Shown here one piece after another: positions 8,359-17,499 of a stretch of DNA of 64,000 bases (its first letter is position 1; each line of letters begins with the position of its first letter). The position numbers were made by a program, and so were the translations under genes. Source of the stretch: JASBYZ01 sp029983705 (lineage in GTDB: Bacteria; Actinomycetota; Coriobacteriia; Coriobacteriales; JAEZZM01); NCBI GenBank assembly GCA_965119715.1, contig OZ221969.1, forward strand, positions 1,426,001-1,490,000, in the 5' to 3' direction. The notes beneath the pieces were generated by a model that saw nothing but the letters and a program-made list of their open reading frames with translations, was not told the origin of the DNA and did not search any database.

Positions 8359-10395
8359 TTACTCCTTATGCGTATAAAGCGCAAGAACTAAAGAGGACGT
8401 GACCATAAATACAAGGCTTAAGATAACCTTCATAGCCTGCACCTTTGTACTTGCACCATCTTGAGTGTGAACATCTCCCGCCTTAAAAATCACAAAGGGA
8501 GTAAGTTCTTCTTGATAGTTTATTACATAAGATTGGATACTTTGTGCTTGGGCCTCTCGTAAGTCTTTATCTTTGGTGTACGAAATTATACGTAAGGTAA
8601 GCTGTTTATCCTCATAATCATAGTAGGCAGAAAATACATCCTTAGGATAGAGCGGATCAAGCTTGAGACTGCCCAACTTTGCAATCTTTCTGAGTGCAGC
8701 CTCATCATCCATGAGGTTTCCCGCGGTAATTTTTTCTGAGGTCTCTCTAATTTCTTCTTGAACCTCAGGCTCCTTTGGAACCTTAATTGGACAGCTCTCC
8801 TCATTAAGGGCAATAACATCAAGCTTAGCCTCACTTAAGTAGCTGTGGCTTAAAACTCCACTTAAAGAAGCTCCACAAAGTGCAATTCCAAACATAACGA
8901 GCGCTGCAAGTGTCAGTTTTTTAGCTGCATGCGCCTTGCCAAGCTCGTTCAGGCTTAGCGCCCGGTGCTTTAGGTAAGGTGCTACCTCATGAATGTGTAG
9001 GCTTAAAAGCCCGCTTACCAATATCCAAAAATAGAGGTCATACATTGAGTTTAAAAGGTTTGGCTCAATTAGGCCGTGGACTACTGCCACGATTAGTATA
9101 GCGATTAAGGCATGAGAGTACTTGCTTTTATATTTAAGCGCACTATAAAAAATAGATGCAAGCAGGGCAACAAATACAATAAGTCCAAAGATGCCACCAT
9201 AGGCAAGCAGCGATAAAAAGAGGTTATGGGGTTTACTCATAAATGCATCATACTGAAAGCCAAAGCCTAAAAATGGCTGGTGGGTCCAGTACATAAGAGT
9301 ATCTTGATAAATTGATACTCTTCCGGTTAAAAGTGCGTCAAACACCGTTTGGTCAAGCACTCTTCCCTCTGCATACTGAGCTGCAGTATACACCAGCACG
9401 ATTGCCAGTGCGCTCACAGCTAAGACTGCAAGTGCGCGCTTGAATACATCTCTATGCTTTCTCACAAAAGTTAAGGGCGATCTCTTGAATTTTCTCTGTA
9501 TCCAGCCATCAAGTGCTTCTCGCTCAAAAAATCCTACGATAAGCAAAAGCAGGCCAAAACAGAGTATGGCACCTGATGATTGAAGCAAAAATATAGAGAG
9601 GCCACCTAAGATGAGGTAAAAGAAATTAAAGGCCTTACGTCGATGCGGCAAAAGTGCTGCAGCTGCAATAAACACTAGTAAGATTGAACCTATGTAGTTA
9701 GAGCCACCAAAAGGAATCTGGTAGTAGTCTTTTATTTGATAGTTTTTAATAGCGTTAATAGCGTTTTGTACTTTATTTCCCTCTTCAGAGCGCTCTTTAT
9801 CATTTGACAGCGCTATCCTCTTATTAGAGAGAACGCTAAAAAACTTATCTGATTTTTGCCTAATTTTATACTGGGTAAGGTTTGCATCCTCACCCTCATC
9901 CAACACTTCTTCTTGGGAAACTACTTGATTATAAAAATAGTACTGTGCGTATGCCACGCTACTAAGCGTGAGAGCACACACTATTACTAACATAGCTTGA
10001 ATATATATCCGCAAAAACTTGGTGAGAGCTTCTTTAGTAAATTGGGAGAGGACTAGTAAGGCAATAAGCGGATAGACCACTCCAAAATACTGAAATACGC
10101 GCTCTTCGTAGCCTCCAAGCACTAAATATTGTAGTGAGAAATAAATTGGAGGTAGACAGAAAAATAAGGTAAGGGGCAAAAAATGTATACCTGCCTGCCC
10201 CTGTTTCTTTTTATAGACCACTATAGCTATAAAGGCAAAGGCCAAACAAAAAAGTATGCCAATTATTACCAGCGCATAGTTTATCCCTATAGGAAGCGGA
10301 AGCACCATATTTGGATTTTCTACTACAAATGCACTTATAAAAAGGGCAGCAAGTAAGGGTATTAAGAGATAAAATGACTTATCTTTAGTTTGCAA
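8359..10395 (-). CDS. Wzy/O-antigen-ligase-like polysaccharide polymerase with C-terminal Wzz-like domain
   Basis: This 678-residue membrane protein has a long N-terminal part with about 11-12 hydrophobic segments and the loop KPHNLFLSLLAYGGIFGL, the Pro-His-Asn-x-Phe-Leu pattern of Wzy_C/WaaL proteins. A second unit follows: a membrane helix near residue 495, an extracytoplasmic segment of roughly 130 residues and a final helix near residue 660. That topology, and the stretch KQLTLRIISYTKDKDLREAQ, resemble a Wzz chain-length domain. The start is a TTG at 10395 behind TAGGA. It probably polymerises exported repeat units. The Wzz similarity is my inference from topology and one motif-like stretch. 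Confidence 0.78.
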   Translation of the reverse strand: MQTKDKSFYLLIPLLAALFISAFVVENPNMVLPLPIGINYALVIIGILFCLAFAFIAIVVYKKKQGQAGIHFLPLTLFFCLPPIYFSLQYLVLGGYEERVFQYFGVVYPLIALLVLSQFTKEALTKFLRIYIQAMLVIVCALTLSSVAYAQYYFYNQVVSQEEVLDEGEDANLTQYKIRQKSDKFFSVLSNKRIALSNDKERSEEGNKVQNAINAIKNYQIKDYYQIPFGGSNYIGSILLVFIAAAALLPHRRKAFNFFYLILGGLSIFLLQSSGAILCFGLLLLIVGFFEREALDGWIQRKFKRSPLTFVRKHRDVFKRALAVLAVSALAIVLVYTAAQYAEGRVLDQTVFDALLTGRVSIYQDTLMYWTHQPFLGFGFQYDAFMSKPHNLFLSLLAYGGIFGLIVFVALLASIFYSALKYKSKYSHALIAILIVAVVHGLIEPNLLNSMYDLYFWILVSGLLSLHIHEVAPYLKHRALSLNELGKAHAAKKLTLAALVMFGIALCGASLSGVLSHSYLSEAKLDVIALNEESCPIKVPKEPEVQEEIRETSEKITAGNLMDDEAALRKIAKLGSLKLDPLYPKDVFSAYYDYEDKQLTLRIISYTKDKDLREAQAQSIQSYVINYQEELTPFVIFKAGDVHTQDGASTKVQAMKVILSLVFMVTSSLVLALYTHKE

Positions 10396-10402
10396 AATTG
10401 TC

Positions 10403-11290
10403 CTACCATCTATCTTTATTGATTAACACTCTCTTTAAAATAATGAGCTTTCTGTCAAAGAAACTTAAAAACTTTACCAACTTGTAAAATAAGCTTTGCC
10501 AGGCATTGGGCTTGAGATACTTGTAGACATATATGTCTCTGCTCTTATTTTTTTCGATTAATTTTTGTTCAAGCTTTAAGACCTGGCTTATTGTTCCAGA
10601 ATGTTCGTGCACGTAGTATATACCAAGCACTATGGCAGTCTTGATGCCCAAGCGCTTAAGCTTAAAGCCCATCATGGATTCTTCGTTATATAAAAAGGCT
10701 TCTTCATCATAGCCACCAGAAGCTTTAAAGGCAGATGCCTTATACATCAAGCAAGCCCCAGAAACACAGCCCACATACTGCAGGCCGTCTGTTATTATTG
10801 GCTTGTCATAGCAGGTGCTGTCTCCCAAAAGTTTGATTGCCACCGCAGACATCAGTCGCATCTCATCATAGATGTTGGGAACCTTCCAGCCTTGGTTATC
10901 AAGGGGAATATCTGAGGTATCTTTAACTTCAGGAGAGACAAGTCCTAAGTCATCGTGTGCCAAAAGCGCCTCTATACAGCCCCTAACAGCTGGTTCTTCT
11001 ATACATACATCTGGATTTAAGATAAGTAAAAAGTCTGCGCATAGCTTATCTATTGCATAGCGTGCCCCGTAATTATTGCCAAAGCCGTAGCCACCATTGT
11101 GATCGGTTTTAATTACCTGCAAGCTATTAGAGGCATGTTTTTTAAGCTCATCAAATGACTCATTTGGAGATGCATTATCAACCACCACAGCATAGTCTAC
11201 AGATTCACAGCTTAAGACCTGTCTCGCACAGACAAGCGACTGTTCATAATCCATATAGTTAAGTATGATTGCCACACACTTATTTGGCAT
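10403..11290 (-). CDS. Glycosyltransferase family 2 (rhamnosyltransferase-like)
   Basis: This 295-residue GT2 protein shows the rhamnosyltransferase-like pattern: AIILNYMDYEQSL at the N-terminus, VVVDNASPNESFDEL, a glycine/asparagine-rich stretch GGYGFGNNYGARYA, and LLILNPDVCI in place of the canonical DxD. CVSGACLMYKASAF and EEAFLYNEESMMGFKL further on are typical acceptor-side motifs. The ATG at 11290 follows AAGGAAG and overlaps the LicD gene by 11 bp. Given the dTDP-rhamnose genes next door, a rhamnosyl donor is plausible but unproven. Confidence 0.88.
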   Translation of the reverse strand: MPNKCVAIILNYMDYEQSLVCARQVLSCESVDYAVVVDNASPNESFDELKKHASNSLQVIKTDHNGGYGFGNNYGARYAIDKLCADFLLILNPDVCIEEPAVRGCIEALLAHDDLGLVSPEVKDTSDIPLDNQGWKVPNIYDEMRLMSAVAIKLLGDSTCYDKPIITDGLQYVGCVSGACLMYKASAFKASGGYDEEAFLYNEESMMGFKLKRLGIKTAIVLGIYYVHEHSGTISQVLKLEQKLIEKNKSRDIYVYKYLKPNAWQSLFYKLVKFLSFFDRKLIILKRVLINKDRW

Positions 11291-12113
11291 AATCTTCCTT
11301 GTAGTTGTGCAAACTCTTTTGCTCTTCTTTGGGTGTAGGGGTCATATAGTCGCCGTAAAATCTTGTTAAAATTTCATCATAGTTTTTAGGTACCAAAAAT
11401 TGCTGGTCTTCAAAGTGTGATCGAAAGCTTTCTTCTAACTCATGGGCAAAAAGACTGTCGCGCTTATAGTTTTCTGCAGTCTCATAAAAACATAGGGGCG
11501 CAAGTCTCTCTGATGGCTCAGCACCTGAATCTACAATCATGTTCTCAAGGCCTGCAAGCATATTTTCAAGCTTAGCAAGCTGTTTTGGAGAAGAGAGGCT
11601 TTGCACATTCTTTTTATGCATTAAGGTCTTTAAAGCCTTTTTGATTCCCCTATCGCTTGGATGCGGATAGATATATACATTTCTATAGAGTTTTGAGTGT
11701 GCCTGAGAAACATCATGAACAAACTCTTGAGCCTCATCTTGGCTCTTGGGAAGAGCGTCATAAATAAAGATGTCAATCCACGGACCAGACTTCATCTGAG
11801 TATGAGCAAATGCATATTCTTGCAAGTCTAAACTTACGTTTCTAATTTTTGGCATCAATAAAAAGTAGTTTGGATCGCTTTCATGGGTTTGCAAAAAGAA
11901 GTGTTTTGGCAGCTCATGAGCGTGCTCTTTAAACTTAAGATATTCTTTACGCGTCATGGCTACATCAATATCATCATCCCAAGGTATAAAACCTTTATGA
12001 CGAATAGCCCCAAGCAGGGTTCCAAAAGCAAGAATGTATTTGATAGAGTGTGCCGTACAAATCTTGTCAAACTCTACAAGCACCTCATAGGCATAGCTTT
12101 GAATTTGGTCCAT
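11280..12113 (-). CDS. LicD family phosphotransferase
   Basis: This 277-residue protein has the LicD signature: ILAFGTLLGAIRHKGFIPWD followed by DDIDVAM, a nucleotidyltransferase-fold metal site. LicD proteins transfer phosphocholine (or another phospho-polyol/phospho-sugar group) from a CDP-activated donor to cell-surface glycans. The ATG at 12113 is preceded by AGGTGG, and the gene is first in the 1-12.1 kb cluster. A second LicD is encoded at 23742-24593, and LicA/LicC-type enzymes are at 26726-29412. Phosphocholine is therefore the most likely group. Confidence 0.92.
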   Translation of the reverse strand: MDQIQSYAYEVLVEFDKICTAHSIKYILAFGTLLGAIRHKGFIPWDDDIDVAMTRKEYLKFKEHAHELPKHFFLQTHESDPNYFLLMPKIRNVSLDLQEYAFAHTQMKSGPWIDIFIYDALPKSQDEAQEFVHDVSQAHSKLYRNVYIYPHPSDRGIKKALKTLMHKKNVQSLSSPKQLAKLENMLAGLENMIVDSGAEPSERLAPLCFYETAENYKRDSLFAHELEESFRSHFEDQQFLVPKNYDEILTRFYGDYMTPTPKEEQKSLHNYKEDYAK

Positions 12114-12200
12114 GTATTATTCCACCTAGTAGTTAAGTTAATCTCTAAAAAGTAAAGTATACACAGGTACAATTGAGAAATGATTGTTTTCATCTAAAGA

Positions 12201-13373
12201 CTAGATTGTCTTAACAAGAGGCAAACAGACAATAAACATGCTTCCTTGAGGAGTGTTTTCTTTAAACTCAATAGTTCCTGAGTGAAGCTCAACAATCCCT
12301 TTTACCAAAGATAAACCCAGGCCAATGCCCTCAATCTCCTTACTTCGAGATTCATCCACCCTGTAGAAGGCGTCAAATATATTTTTGCGTTTATCTTTTG
12401 GAATACCAATACCAGAATCTAAAACACTCAGGCGTGCAAGCTCGGCATCGCTTTCAATTAAAAGGTGCACAAAGCCCCCACTCACATTATATTTAATGGC
12501 ATTTTCTACCAGGTTAAATATCAGGCGATACATAAGGAGGTCATTTCCTCTCACAAGGGCTTGGCAGCCTGTAAGAGTGAGTGTTACCCCGCTTTTTTGA
12601 GCGCGATCATCAAGGTCACTGATTACCTCATCTGCTAGAGCAAAAAGCTCAATATCATCTTCAAGTGAGCTCACTTGCACCTCAGAATAATCTAGAAAGG
12701 TTTTAATGAGTTTTGAGACATAATCAACCTGAGCATCAATATCTTCTAGACTTTGGTAAAGTTGAGGATGTTGGGCGAGAAGCTCGCCTTCTTTTCTATT
12801 TAGAGAGGCTATCTCAAGCTGGATTCTAGCAAGCGGAGTTTTGAGCTCGTGAGCTGCATTTGCACTAAAGTTCTTTTGGCACTCAAAAGATTCTGAGAGG
12901 CGCTTGGTCATGCGCTCAAAGGAGTGAGAGAGCTGCTCAAACTCAGCTATATGCAGGGCATCTCCCTTATATGTAGCTAAATTACTTGCCTCAAGCTGCT
13001 CAATTGATTGAGAAAAACGCTTTAAAGGTTTAAGTGAGTGTCCTGATACAAAGTAGGCAATCACCCCACTCAAAAGGGTAATTACAACCGTTATAACGCT
13101 TGCACGCTGGGCAAAGCTTAGCTTGGTATCATCAATCTCATCTGAAAGCTCCCCCATAAACTCTTTGAGCTTATCTTCTGGGATATCTAATATAAGTTGC
13201 TCGCCTCCAGCAGTGTCAGTTAGAGGACTTTCAAAACGTAGGACGTAACTTCCCAAGTCATCAATTGAGCGCGCTCCTGTTGAGTAAATAAGGAGGCTTA
13301 AAATAATGCAGGCACAAGCAATAAATGCCGAGGTCATAAGGGTAATACGCCACTGCAGCGAGAGCCTTTTCAT
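12201..13373 (-). CDS. Two-component sensor histidine kinase
   Basis: This 390-residue membrane kinase has a first helix near residues 10-28, an extracytoplasmic loop of about 60 residues, a second helix near 90-110 and a HAMP-like linker. The HisKA phosphoacceptor is NAAHELKTPLARI (H box). The N box LIFNLVENAIKYN and the G boxes DSGIGIP and GIGLGLSLVKGIV form the ATP-binding domain. It starts 1 bp after the response regulator gene, so the two are co-expressed. The signal is unknown. Neighbours are the polysaccharide cluster downstream and a divergent redox operon upstream. Confidence 0.95.
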   Translation of the reverse strand: MKRLSLQWRITLMTSAFIACACIILSLLIYSTGARSIDDLGSYVLRFESPLTDTAGGEQLILDIPEDKLKEFMGELSDEIDDTKLSFAQRASVITVVITLLSGVIAYFVSGHSLKPLKRFSQSIEQLEASNLATYKGDALHIAEFEQLSHSFERMTKRLSESFECQKNFSANAAHELKTPLARIQLEIASLNRKEGELLAQHPQLYQSLEDIDAQVDYVSKLIKTFLDYSEVQVSSLEDDIELFALADEVISDLDDRAQKSGVTLTLTGCQALVRGNDLLMYRLIFNLVENAIKYNVSGGFVHLLIESDAELARLSVLDSGIGIPKDKRKNIFDAFYRVDESRSKEIEGIGLGLSLVKGIVELHSGTIEFKENTPQGSMFIVCLPLVKTI

Positions 13374-13374
13374 A

Positions 13375-14046
13375 CTACTTATCCTCTATAAAGTAGCCAA
13401 TTCCAACCCTATTTATGATGGGGTCAAAGCCAAGGGCGCATTTAAGCTTTTTTCTGAGAGAAGATATATGTACGCGCACAGCATTACTAATGCTATCAGC
13501 CTGTGCGTCCCAAACATGCTCAATTAACTCTTCTTGACTGATGGGGCGCCCTTTATTAAGTAAGAGATACTCGAGTATGCCTTGCTCTTTTTTGGTGAGT
13601 GTGAGTAGGGTCTTTCCAGCATAGGCCTCACGGGTTTTTGTATTAAAGCACAGTGATTGCGACTTGAGCACTAAATCATTTTGTAAAAACTGTCTGCGCA
13701 CTAAATTTCTAATGCGTGCTTCAAGCTCCTCTATATGAAAGGGTTTTGCAAGATAGTCATTTGCTCCAAGATCAAGTCCCCTTACCTTATCTGTTATTTG
13801 GCTTTTAGCAGAAAGGATAAGAACTTTTGTATCATTACCACCCTCTCTTAAATGCCTAAGAAGACTAAGCCCATCAAGGCCCGGCAGATTTATGTCTAGT
13901 ATAACTAAATCATAGTTCTCATAGCTTAAAAGTTCTTCAGCTTCATCTCCTCTAAAGCACTGGTCAAGAGCATAGCCATCTGAGCGCAAGCATTCAGTTA
14001 AAAGGGATGAAAGTTTTTTATCATCTTCTACAAGTAACAGGCGCAT
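13375..14046 (-). CDS. OmpR/PhoB-type response regulator
   Basis: This 223-residue regulator has a receiver domain (acidic pocket EDD near residues 7-9, phosphoacceptor Asp in LVILDINLPGLDG, switch Ser in LILSAKS, and Lys in DYLAKPF) and a C-terminal winged-helix DNA-binding domain (LTKKEQGILEYLL, then ISNAVRVHISSLRKKL). The ATG at 14046 follows GGAGATAAGG. It is first in a two-gene operon with its kinase. The divergent redox operon starts about 100 bp away, so that promoter is a natural candidate target. Confidence 0.96.
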   Translation of the reverse strand: MRLLLVEDDKKLSSLLTECLRSDGYALDQCFRGDEAEELLSYENYDLVILDINLPGLDGLSLLRHLREGGNDTKVLILSAKSQITDKVRGLDLGANDYLAKPFHIEELEARIRNLVRRQFLQNDLVLKSQSLCFNTKTREAYAGKTLLTLTKKEQGILEYLLLNKGRPISQEELIEHVWDAQADSISNAVRVHISSLRKKLKCALGFDPIINRVGIGYFIEDK

Positions 14047-14148
14047 GCCTTATCTCCAAACACATTCTAAGTACTTATCTGAGCGTCTTAACAAAGATTT
14101 TACATGCTCACGCGCACAATATGTCTTGAGCTAAGAAAAGAGAGAAAA

Positions 14149-14295
14149 ATGCACAAGTATACAAAACCATTTTTACAAGTCTTACTTTGCGCCCTTGCCA
14201 TAGGATGCATTGCCTACGGATGTATGCGCGGTGAAGCCGAAATCGTGCTCTCAAAAGGAATCAAACTCTGTCTGGAGTGTGTTGGAATTGGATAA
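14149..14295 (+). CDS. CD1871A family CXXC motif-containing small protein
   Basis: This 48-residue protein starts at ATG 14149 behind AAGAGAG; an earlier in-frame ATG at 14104 would add residues with no family match. It has one membrane helix (FLQVLLCALAIGCIAYGC), an RGEAE turn, and ends in the family hallmark CLECVGIG with a CxxC pair. The family is common in anaerobes and is usually encoded right before a polytopic 4Fe-4S protein, as here. Function is unknown, but a redox role is likely. Its stop codon overlaps the predicted TTG start of the next gene. Confidence 0.87.
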   Translation: MHKYTKPFLQVLLCALAIGCIAYGCMRGEAEIVLSKGIKLCLECVGIG

Positions 14296-15169
14296 GAAGT
14301 TTAAGCTCCAGCGCACCAGAGCTTTGATACAAGCACTTGCAAGCCTTATTACAAATTTGGAGCTCCCCAATTTTTTAAACGGACAAATTTATAGAGGCCC
14401 TATAAAAATCGCCTGTGTTCCAGGTCTTAACTGTTATTCATGCCCTGGTGCCCTTGGCTCATGCCCTATAGGAGCTCTTCAAGCAACAATTGGGTCTTCA
14501 AAATTTAATATGGCCTACTATGTCACAGGCCTTCTTATCTTATTTGGAATAGTGTTTGCACGGTTTATCTGCGGATTTTTATGCCCGTTTGGGTGGTTTC
14601 AAGAACTTTTGCATAAGATTCCAAGTAAGAAATTTTCAAGCAAAAAACTAAAGCTTTTACGCTATTTAAAATACCTCATACTCCTTATTTTTGTGATCTT
14701 GCTCCCCTTGTTAGCTGTAAATCCTGCAGGGCTTTCAAACCCCTACTTTTGTAAATTTATATGCCCTCAGGGGATTTTACAGGGCGCCATCCCTCTTGCA
14801 CTTGTTAACTCAAGTATTAGAGCAACCTTAGGTCCCCTCTTTAGTCTTAAGGCATGTATTGCACTCAGTATCATCGTGGCAAGCATCTTCTTTTTTAGAC
14901 CCTTTTGCAAATGGATCTGCCCACTTGGAGCACTCTATGCACTATTTAATAAGATTTCATTTTTACAGATGCAGGTTAATCCCACTACCTGTATTTCATG
15001 CAAGAAGTGTGTTAAAGCCTGCAAGATGGATGTTGATATCACCAAAGACAGCGCACACCTTGAATGCATTAGATGTGGCATGTGTAAAAGCGCATGTCCA
15101 ACACAGTCAATCAACTATAGCTTTAGCCCTCTTACTAAGCTTAATGAAAGGAAAATTAATGAACACTAA
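14288..15169 (+). CDS. Polytopic 4Fe-4S binding protein (NapH/NosR-like)
   Basis: This membrane protein of about 293 residues has paired Cys motifs at membrane boundaries (CVPGLNCYSCPGALGSCP, CGFLCPFGW, CKFICPQG, CKWICPLG) and two ferredoxin clusters at the C-terminus (CISCKKCVKAC and CIRCGMCKSACP). Such proteins carry electrons to or across the membrane. The conserved part begins at LDKKFKLQRTRALIQ, so I place the start at TTG 14288, behind GGAG and overlapping the previous stop; an ATG at 14210 in the same frame would read through the CD1871A gene. It overlaps the thioredoxin-like lipoprotein gene by 11 bp. Confidence 0.88.
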   Translation: MDKKFKLQRTRALIQALASLITNLELPNFLNGQIYRGPIKIACVPGLNCYSCPGALGSCPIGALQATIGSSKFNMAYYVTGLLILFGIVFARFICGFLCPFGWFQELLHKIPSKKFSSKKLKLLRYLKYLILLIFVILLPLLAVNPAGLSNPYFCKFICPQGILQGAIPLALVNSSIRATLGPLFSLKACIALSIIVASIFFFRPFCKWICPLGALYALFNKISFLQMQVNPTTCISCKKCVKACKMDVDITKDSAHLECIRCGMCKSACPTQSINYSFSPLTKLNERKINEH

Positions 15170-16091
15170 ATTACTTATCTCAGGCATTGTTGGTGCAGGT
15201 TTGAGCTTAACGCTTTGCGCATGCAGCATGCAAACAAATGCCTCAGAAGAGACCTCAAACATCCCTCAGGTAAACCTCCCTGCTGCACCTGGAGAAAAAC
15301 AGGGTGAACTTGAGCAAAAAATTAAGGTTTTGGGCGATAAGGAACAGGCTGTATTTGACTCACATAAAACGGTTTGGGAAAAACTTTTTGCCAAGATAGA
15401 TAAGACCTTTATTATGCAAAACCCTGATTTTACCTATGCAAAACAACTCAGCAAAACCTTAGAAGATAATAGAGCAGACTTTAGTAAAGATGAACAAGAA
15501 ATCTTAGAGGCTGACATCAAAAAGATTGAAGAGTTTGATAAGGAGCTCGAACCGCTTCTAAAAGAGCAAGCAAAGCAAGGCCAGACTAAAGATAGCGCCC
15601 AGGTAAGCATAGATACACAAAAGCAAGCCTATCCAAGTTTTATCGCAAAAGATTTTGAGGGAAACGCTCTTGATAGCAGCTACTTTAAAAAGAATGCAGT
15701 AACAGTTGTAAATTACTGGTACAACAACTGTGCCCCTTGTGTTGCAGAAATTCCTGCCTTACAAAAGCTCAATGAAGATATCAAGCAAAGAGGCGGAGAA
15801 GTTATAGGAATAAACACTGAGACCTTTGACGGTAAAAAAGAAACAAGGGATGAGGCCTTACGTATATTAAAAGAGCAAGGTGCAAACTATAAGCAAATTA
15901 TTTTTGATAAAGATACAGAGGCCTACAAACATGCATCCGAGTGCTTTACCTTTCCAAGCACCTATCTTGTTGACAGACAAGGAAATATTATAGGTGAGCC
16001 AATATTAGGTGGGCTTTCTAATAAGGATGCATACGACAAACTCTTAAAGCGCATCGATCAAATTATCAAAACAGATTCAAAAGACTCTTAA
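15159..16091 (+). CDS. TlpA/thioredoxin-like lipoprotein
   Basis: This 310-residue protein starts at ATG 15159 behind AAAGGAAAATT. A lipoprotein signal peptide (LISGIVGAGLSLTLCACS) puts it outside the membrane. Residues of about 30-150 are charged and helical. The C-terminal half is a TlpA/ResA-type thioredoxin domain with the active site WYNNCAPC and a cis-Pro segment TFPSTYLVD. It is the last gene of the CD1871A/4Fe-4S operon, so it may receive electrons from, or pass oxidised thiols to, the membrane 4Fe-4S protein. Its 3' end overlaps the converging flippase gene by 26 bp. Confidence 0.9.
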   Translation: MNTKLLISGIVGAGLSLTLCACSMQTNASEETSNIPQVNLPAAPGEKQGELEQKIKVLGDKEQAVFDSHKTVWEKLFAKIDKTFIMQNPDFTYAKQLSKTLEDNRADFSKDEQEILEADIKKIEEFDKELEPLLKEQAKQGQTKDSAQVSIDTQKQAYPSFIAKDFEGNALDSSYFKKNAVTVVNYWYNNCAPCVAEIPALQKLNEDIKQRGGEVIGINTETFDGKKETRDEALRILKEQGANYKQIIFDKDTEAYKHASECFTFPSTYLVDRQGNIIGEPILGGLSNKDAYDKLLKRIDQIIKTDSKDS

Positions 16092-17499
16092 GCTCACTTG
16101 ACATAAAGAGCTTAGCGCATAAAAGATAGCTTAAAGCTCCCAAGGTCAACTGAAGCATGAGCTTGAGTAGCATTGGGAGCATGTGCATTTGAGAAAGTAA
16201 AAGCATCACAATAATCATAGCTGCACTAGCTAGCATAATGCGCGCTAGAGGTTTAAGTATGTTTGATACGCTTAGTGCGATGTGCTTATTAATTTGTATA
16301 TGTTGATAAACTATGCCAATAATACGCACCGGAAACTGAATAATAAATACCCAGATAATTCCGTAAGGCAGAGCTATAAGCATGGCAATAATGCTTATGA
16401 TGAGCACCATTAGATCTGCAATAAGTGCCTGTTTTGATAAAGACAGGGCAAGGCAGGCTTGCTTATAGGTGTTATAGCTTAACAAGCTTAGCGTAAAAAA
16501 GCTTAAGGCTTGCAAGTAGGGCCCTACCAAGATCCACTTTTGCCCAAATAAAAGTAGTACAAGATCTGGCGCAACTATTATAAGAACAAAGATTAACGGG
16601 ATAAAAATAAAATTACCTAACACCAAAGCCTTTGTAAAGGCATGACTAAAGCGCGCCTGATCTTTTTGTATAGATGAAAAAGCTGGAAAGAGCGCCTGCA
16701 TAAGGGAGCCTTCCAAGCTTACTGAAGCTGTTTTATCAATCTTTTGAGCCATAGAAACATAACCCAGTTGAACTGGGGTAAATGCTTTGGCAATTAATAA
16801 GGTTGGAGCTTGGCGCTGAACGATACTCAGTAAATTAGAGATGAGTACCGCAAAACCAAAATTCCAAAGCGAGCGCGAGCGCTCAAAAGAAAAATTTGTA
16901 CCTGGTTTATAGCCTGCAATAAAACTAATCGCAGCTGTATATATAAGTCTATTTAGAAGCTGACCACACACCAAAGCCCACACGCCAAAAGATAAGGCAG
17001 CCAAGCTTACGCTACAGATGCCCGATAAGACTACCGCACTGAGGCTTACCTTCATGCGAGACTTGAACTTAAAGTTTTTTTGCAAGAGCGCGTTTTGGAC
17101 ATTACCAAGTGATGAGAGCGGTATACCTATACTTACTGCTATTAGAACTGGTGCAAGCGTAACAAGGTTAAAAAAGTGAGCGATATACGGAGCACTTAGT
17201 GCTATTACACAAAAAAGCAGGGACGCTAGAGCTACATTTACATAAAATACAGTGTCTAGATCTTTTTTATCAAGTGAATCTTTTTGAATGAGCGCAGAAG
17301 CAAATCCCCCGTCTACTAAAAGCTCTGAAATTTCTAAGACAATTGCACATATTGCAAGTAAGGCAAAATCCTCTGGAACTAAAAGACGTGCTAAGGCAAT
17401 TTGAACCAATAAGTTGATAAGCGCTTGAGAGAATTTTGCGCTAAACTGCCAAAAACTCCCGCTTAAGACCTTATGTGACAAACTTTCTTGAGCGCTCAT
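16066..17499 (-). CDS. Oligosaccharide flippase family protein (MOP superfamily, TuaB/Wzx-like)
   Basis: This 477-residue membrane protein opens with SLSHKVLSGSFWQFSAKFSQ and has hydrophobic segments throughout. The sequence ALIQKDSLDKKDLDTVFYVN and the segment FERSRSLWNFGFAVL are typical of the TuaB/WzxC-like branch of polysaccharide exporters. The ATG at 17499 follows TAGGAG. It stands alone on the minus strand between the redox operon and the adhesin, so the exported glycan is unknown; it may serve the second polysaccharide cluster, which lacks its own flippase. Confidence 0.88.
   Translation of the reverse strand: MSAQESLSHKVLSGSFWQFSAKFSQALINLLVQIALARLLVPEDFALLAICAIVLEISELLVDGGFASALIQKDSLDKKDLDTVFYVNVALASLLFCVIALSAPYIAHFFNLVTLAPVLIAVSIGIPLSSLGNVQNALLQKNFKFKSRMKVSLSAVVLSGICSVSLAALSFGVWALVCGQLLNRLIYTAAISFIAGYKPGTNFSFERSRSLWNFGFAVLISNLLSIVQRQAPTLLIAKAFTPVQLGYVSMAQKIDKTASVSLEGSLMQALFPAFSSIQKDQARFSHAFTKALVLGNFIFIPLIFVLIIVAPDLVLLLFGQKWILVGPYLQALSFFTLSLLSYNTYKQACLALSLSKQALIADLMVLIISIIAMLIALPYGIIWVFIIQFPVRIIGIVYQHIQINKHIALSVSNILKPLARIMLASAAMIIVMLLLSQMHMLPMLLKLMLQLTLGALSYLLCAKLFMSSELKSLLNLF

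Noticed and set aside
14210..14287. Start of the 4Fe-4S protein at ATG 14210
   Set aside because: It would translate the CD1871A coding region in a second frame and add residues foreign to the family.
14859..15158. A longer TlpA-like protein starting at 14859
   Set aside because: The added 100 residues are a shadow of the 4Fe-4S gene in another frame. The lipoprotein signal peptide begins at ATG 15159, behind a good ribosome binding site.
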